Assembly (NCBI GenBank): GCA_030529205.1
Contig: JAUMXJ010000043.1
Span: forward strand, 1 to 8,014
Direction: 5' to 3'
DNA: 8,014 nucleotides
From: Bacillota bacterium
Lineage (GTDB): Bacteria; Bacillota; Clostridia; Peptostreptococcales; Acidaminobacteraceae
Below are positions 6,922-8,014 of this stretch, in pieces. The notes beneath the pieces were generated by a model. It did not search any database and was not told the DNA's origin. It worked only from the letters and a program-made list of their open reading frames with translations. A program made the position numbers and the translations under genes. The first letter of the stretch is position 1. The number at the start of each line of letters is the position of its first letter.

Positions 6922-7362
6922 TCAGTATTTTTGTTTTTCATATACCTGCACGCCGTCGATAAATGTTTGGCAGACTTTGATTTGGGAGATTTCTTCCGGC
7001 GGAATCCGGAGAATATCCCTGTCGATAACGGTAAAATCCGCCGCATAACCCCTTTTCAGAATGCCTCGATCTCGAATACCCAGGACATATGCGCCTTCCG
7101 CAGTGTACATGCGAATGGCTTCTTCGACCGTAATTTTTTCCGCCTGTCCGAGATCCGTTCCGTCATAGGCGATTCGTGTCGCAGCTGCCTGTATCCCGAT
7201 GAACGGATCGAAAGGGACTGCCCACGCGTTAGCGGGGGAGTCGGAACTGAGTGCGATGCGCACCCCTTTCTCCAGCATGGTGCGGATGGGGTAGGTTTTT
7301 TGGAGTCTTTCCGTTCCGAGGTTTCGGACATAGCTCCATGGTAGAATAATTGTGCGTTCATT
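6922..7362 (-). pseudogene. 5'-truncated YtcJ-like amidohydrolase remnant
   Basis: The C-terminal quarter of an amidohydrolase family-3 (YtcJ-type) enzyme, normally about 530-570 residues. The frame gives SYVRNLGTERLQ, IALSSDSPAN (the metal-site Asp of the barrel), ITVEEAIRMYTAEGAYVLGI and GYAADFTVIDRDIL, all typical of the end of these proteins, and finishes at TGA 6922-6924. Going upstream, the frame is closed by TAA at 7363-7365, and no other frame on either strand across 7366-7531 resembles the missing N-terminal 400 residues. No start with a ribosome site is present; the internal ATG at 7278 has none. It is therefore probably inactive. The 3' end lies about 90 bases before the S41-like gene, which may once have been transcribed with it. 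Confidence 0.8.
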
Positions 7363-7400
7363 TTACACTCCTGCAGTGATTCGTAGGATAACGTTTTACC

Positions 7401-7440
7401 CGTTTCTACATTCCTGTCTCCATTCCCGTATCTCCATTCC
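7401..7440 (-). repeat. Degenerate 12-14 bp minisatellite
   Basis: Three imperfect units follow one another. On the - strand they are GGAATGGAGATACG, GGAATGGAGACA and GGAATGTAGAAACG. They lie just upstream of the point where the amidohydrolase homology ends. I see no gene in 7366-7531 apart from this repeat and the hairpin at 7504. Confidence 0.6.
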
Positions 7441-7503
7441 TGCATCCATATCGTTTTAGAATGTTGTTGTGTTTCGTTTCCTCGAATAACTTATGCTCAA
7501 GGT

Positions 7504-7525
7504 GGATATATCAAGAAATATATCC
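7504..7525 (-). terminator. Perfect 8-bp stem hairpin after the 45-residue gene (possible terminator)
   Basis: GGATATAT and ATATATCC form a perfect stem around a six-base loop, six bases downstream of the stop of the small - strand gene. No run of T follows on the - strand, so it is not a classical intrinsic terminator. It could be a weak or factor-assisted terminator, or an RNA-stability element. Confidence 0.4.
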
Positions 7526-7531
7526 GGACCC

Positions 7532-7669
7532 TTATTCGTCCTCCTCGAAGATTTCGTCAAACAGTTCGAATTCCTCTACATCGTACCACTTCTTTTTCTT
7601 TGATTTTTCGCCTTTTTTGTCCCGTGTTTCCCTTATCTTTTCCTTTTTGGGCTTGAATAAATCGAACAT
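7532..7669 (-). CDS. Small charge-segregated protein, 45 residues
   Basis: An unrecognised small gene. AGGAGG (7675-7680) lies five bases before ATG 7669, one of the best ribosome sites in the window, which is the main reason to accept it. The 45-residue product starts MFDLFKPKK. Residues 6-27 hold 13 Lys/Arg and end in KKKKW; residues 30-45 hold 10 Asp/Glu and no basic residue, with Phe34, Leu36, Phe37, Ile40 and Phe41 spaced so that an acidic amphipathic helix is plausible. There is no signal peptide or membrane segment, so it should be cytoplasmic. The half-basic, half-acidic design suggests binding to nucleic acid or to a basic partner, or self-association, but this is inference. It lies about 100 bases downstream of another small gene on the same strand and is followed by a hairpin. 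Confidence 0.65.
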   Translation of the reverse strand: MFDLFKPKKEKIRETRDKKGEKSKKKKWYDVEEFELFDEIFEEDE

Positions 7670-7755
7670 TGATTCCTCCTTATCCGCTTCGGTTTTTTGG
7701 ACTGCTTTTGGGTTGTTTGGGATTGCTATAGTTTCATTTTGATAAAAAGAGACTT

Positions 7756-7800
7756 AAAACGGTCATTATCAGCGGTTTGACGAAGCGCATGTTCCGTTTT
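7756..7800 (-). other. Possible long-loop inverted repeat between the two small genes
   Basis: AAAACGG (7756-7762) and CCGTTTT (7794-7800) are perfect inverted repeats 31 bases apart, with a further CAT/ATG pairing inside. On the - strand the structure spans the end of the 53-residue gene and is followed by a T-rich stretch (ctcttttt). It could be partial termination or processing between the two genes. The loop is long, so the call is weak. Confidence 0.25.
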
Positions 7801-7930
7801 CCTCAGAGAAGCATCCGCGAATACTATCATTCAGTTCGCAAAGCAGCACTTCCTTGATGAATTCTGTCTTGACTCCGGCATTGAATAGTGCAGTCACGGT
7901 GAAGTAAATCTTTCGATTTCGTTTTCTCAT
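7769..7930 (-). CDS. Small unrecognised protein, 53 residues
   Basis: GGAGG (7936-7940) lies five bases before ATG 7930, and a near-consensus promoter lies just upstream, so this short frame is likely to be a real gene. The product begins with a very basic tail (MRKRNRK), followed by a stretch that could be an amphipathic helix (FNAGVKTEFIKEVLLCELNDS, residues about 16-36), and ends in a polar tail with Cys at 31, 40 and 48. There is no clear signal or membrane segment. I do not recognise a family. The end could be truncated if a longer ancestral gene was broken here, because the adjacent region contains a gene remnant. It precedes the 45-residue gene by 99 bases and may share its transcript. 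Confidence 0.6.
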   Translation of the reverse strand: MRKRNRKIYFTVTALFNAGVKTEFIKEVLLCELNDSIRGCFSEENGTCASSNR

Positions 7931-7981
7931 GCCAACCTCCGAACGATTTCGTGATTCTTTTTCATTCCCTGTTACAATTTT

Positions 7982-8009
7982 ATTGTATTCTTTTTCGGAG
8001 TGATTGCAA
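7982..8009 (-). promoter_or_regulatory. Sigma-A-type promoter for the two small genes
   Basis: On the - strand TTGCAA (8004-8009) and TACAAT (7982-7987) are separated by 16 bases, close to TTGACA and TATAAT. Transcription would start about 45 bases before the ATG at 7930. TTGCAA is itself a palindrome. Confidence 0.6.
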
Positions 8010-8014
8010 GAAGA

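Noticed and set aside
7056..7445. - strand 129-codon frame overlapping the amidohydrolase remnant
   Set aside because: Out of frame with the amidohydrolase homology and low complexity at its start because of the minisatellite; no family resemblance.
7461..7742. + strand 93-codon frame over the 45-residue gene
   Set aside because: Ser/Phe-rich complement of the Lys/Glu-rich gene on the - strand; no ribosome site.
1..8014. CRISPR array, insertion sequence, tRNA or attachment site
   Set aside because: No regular spaced repeats, transposase frame, cloverleaf-like tRNA ends or integrase were seen on either strand.

Overview
The window looks like a chromosomal segment of a Bacillota (Firmicutes) bacterium, probably a clostridial lineage of moderate GC. 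The grounds are strong AGGAGG-type ribosome binding sites, sigma-A-type promoters (TATAAT boxes), a lipoprotein signal, and protein families common in Clostridia (DUF6176, the TIGR02452 macrodomain family, YtcJ-type amidohydrolase). I cannot name the species. I saw no rRNA, tRNA, insertion sequence, phage or CRISPR array.

Left part, + strand (1-2532): the 3' end of an extracellular solute-binding protein, a small membrane-anchored protein whose C-terminal part resembles secretion/efflux adaptors, an Ogt-type O6-alkylguanine-DNA alkyltransferase, and a DUF6176 protein that overlaps the end of ogt. All four run in the same direction with short gaps and may be co-transcribed. Between the adaptor-like gene and ogt, an open +1 frame encodes a strongly acidic tail.

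Middle (2539-5052): an HD-domain phosphohydrolase on the - strand is convergent with the DUF6176 gene, with a small hairpin at the junction. It is divergent from a TIGR02452-type poly(ADP-ribose) glycohydrolase/macrodomain gene. Next comes a + strand gene for an unrecognised protein with a membrane segment at each end, driven by a clear extended -10 promoter.

Right part, - strand (5064-8014): a large lipoprotein with an S41 (C-terminal processing) protease-like domain that lacks the usual catalytic Lys and the conserved Glu next to the Ser. Its start codon is preceded by a 54-bp array of 9-bp repeats, each resembling a Shine-Dalgarno site. Upstream of that is the C-terminal quarter of a YtcJ-like amidohydrolase (a 5'-truncated remnant), then a second degenerate minisatellite, a perfect 8-bp hairpin, and two small genes (45 and 53 codons) with very good ribosome binding sites and a consensus-like promoter at the window edge.

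The window is mostly housekeeping and repair-type genes. The part least explained by known families is 6831-8014: the repeats, the gene remnant and the two orphan small proteins.
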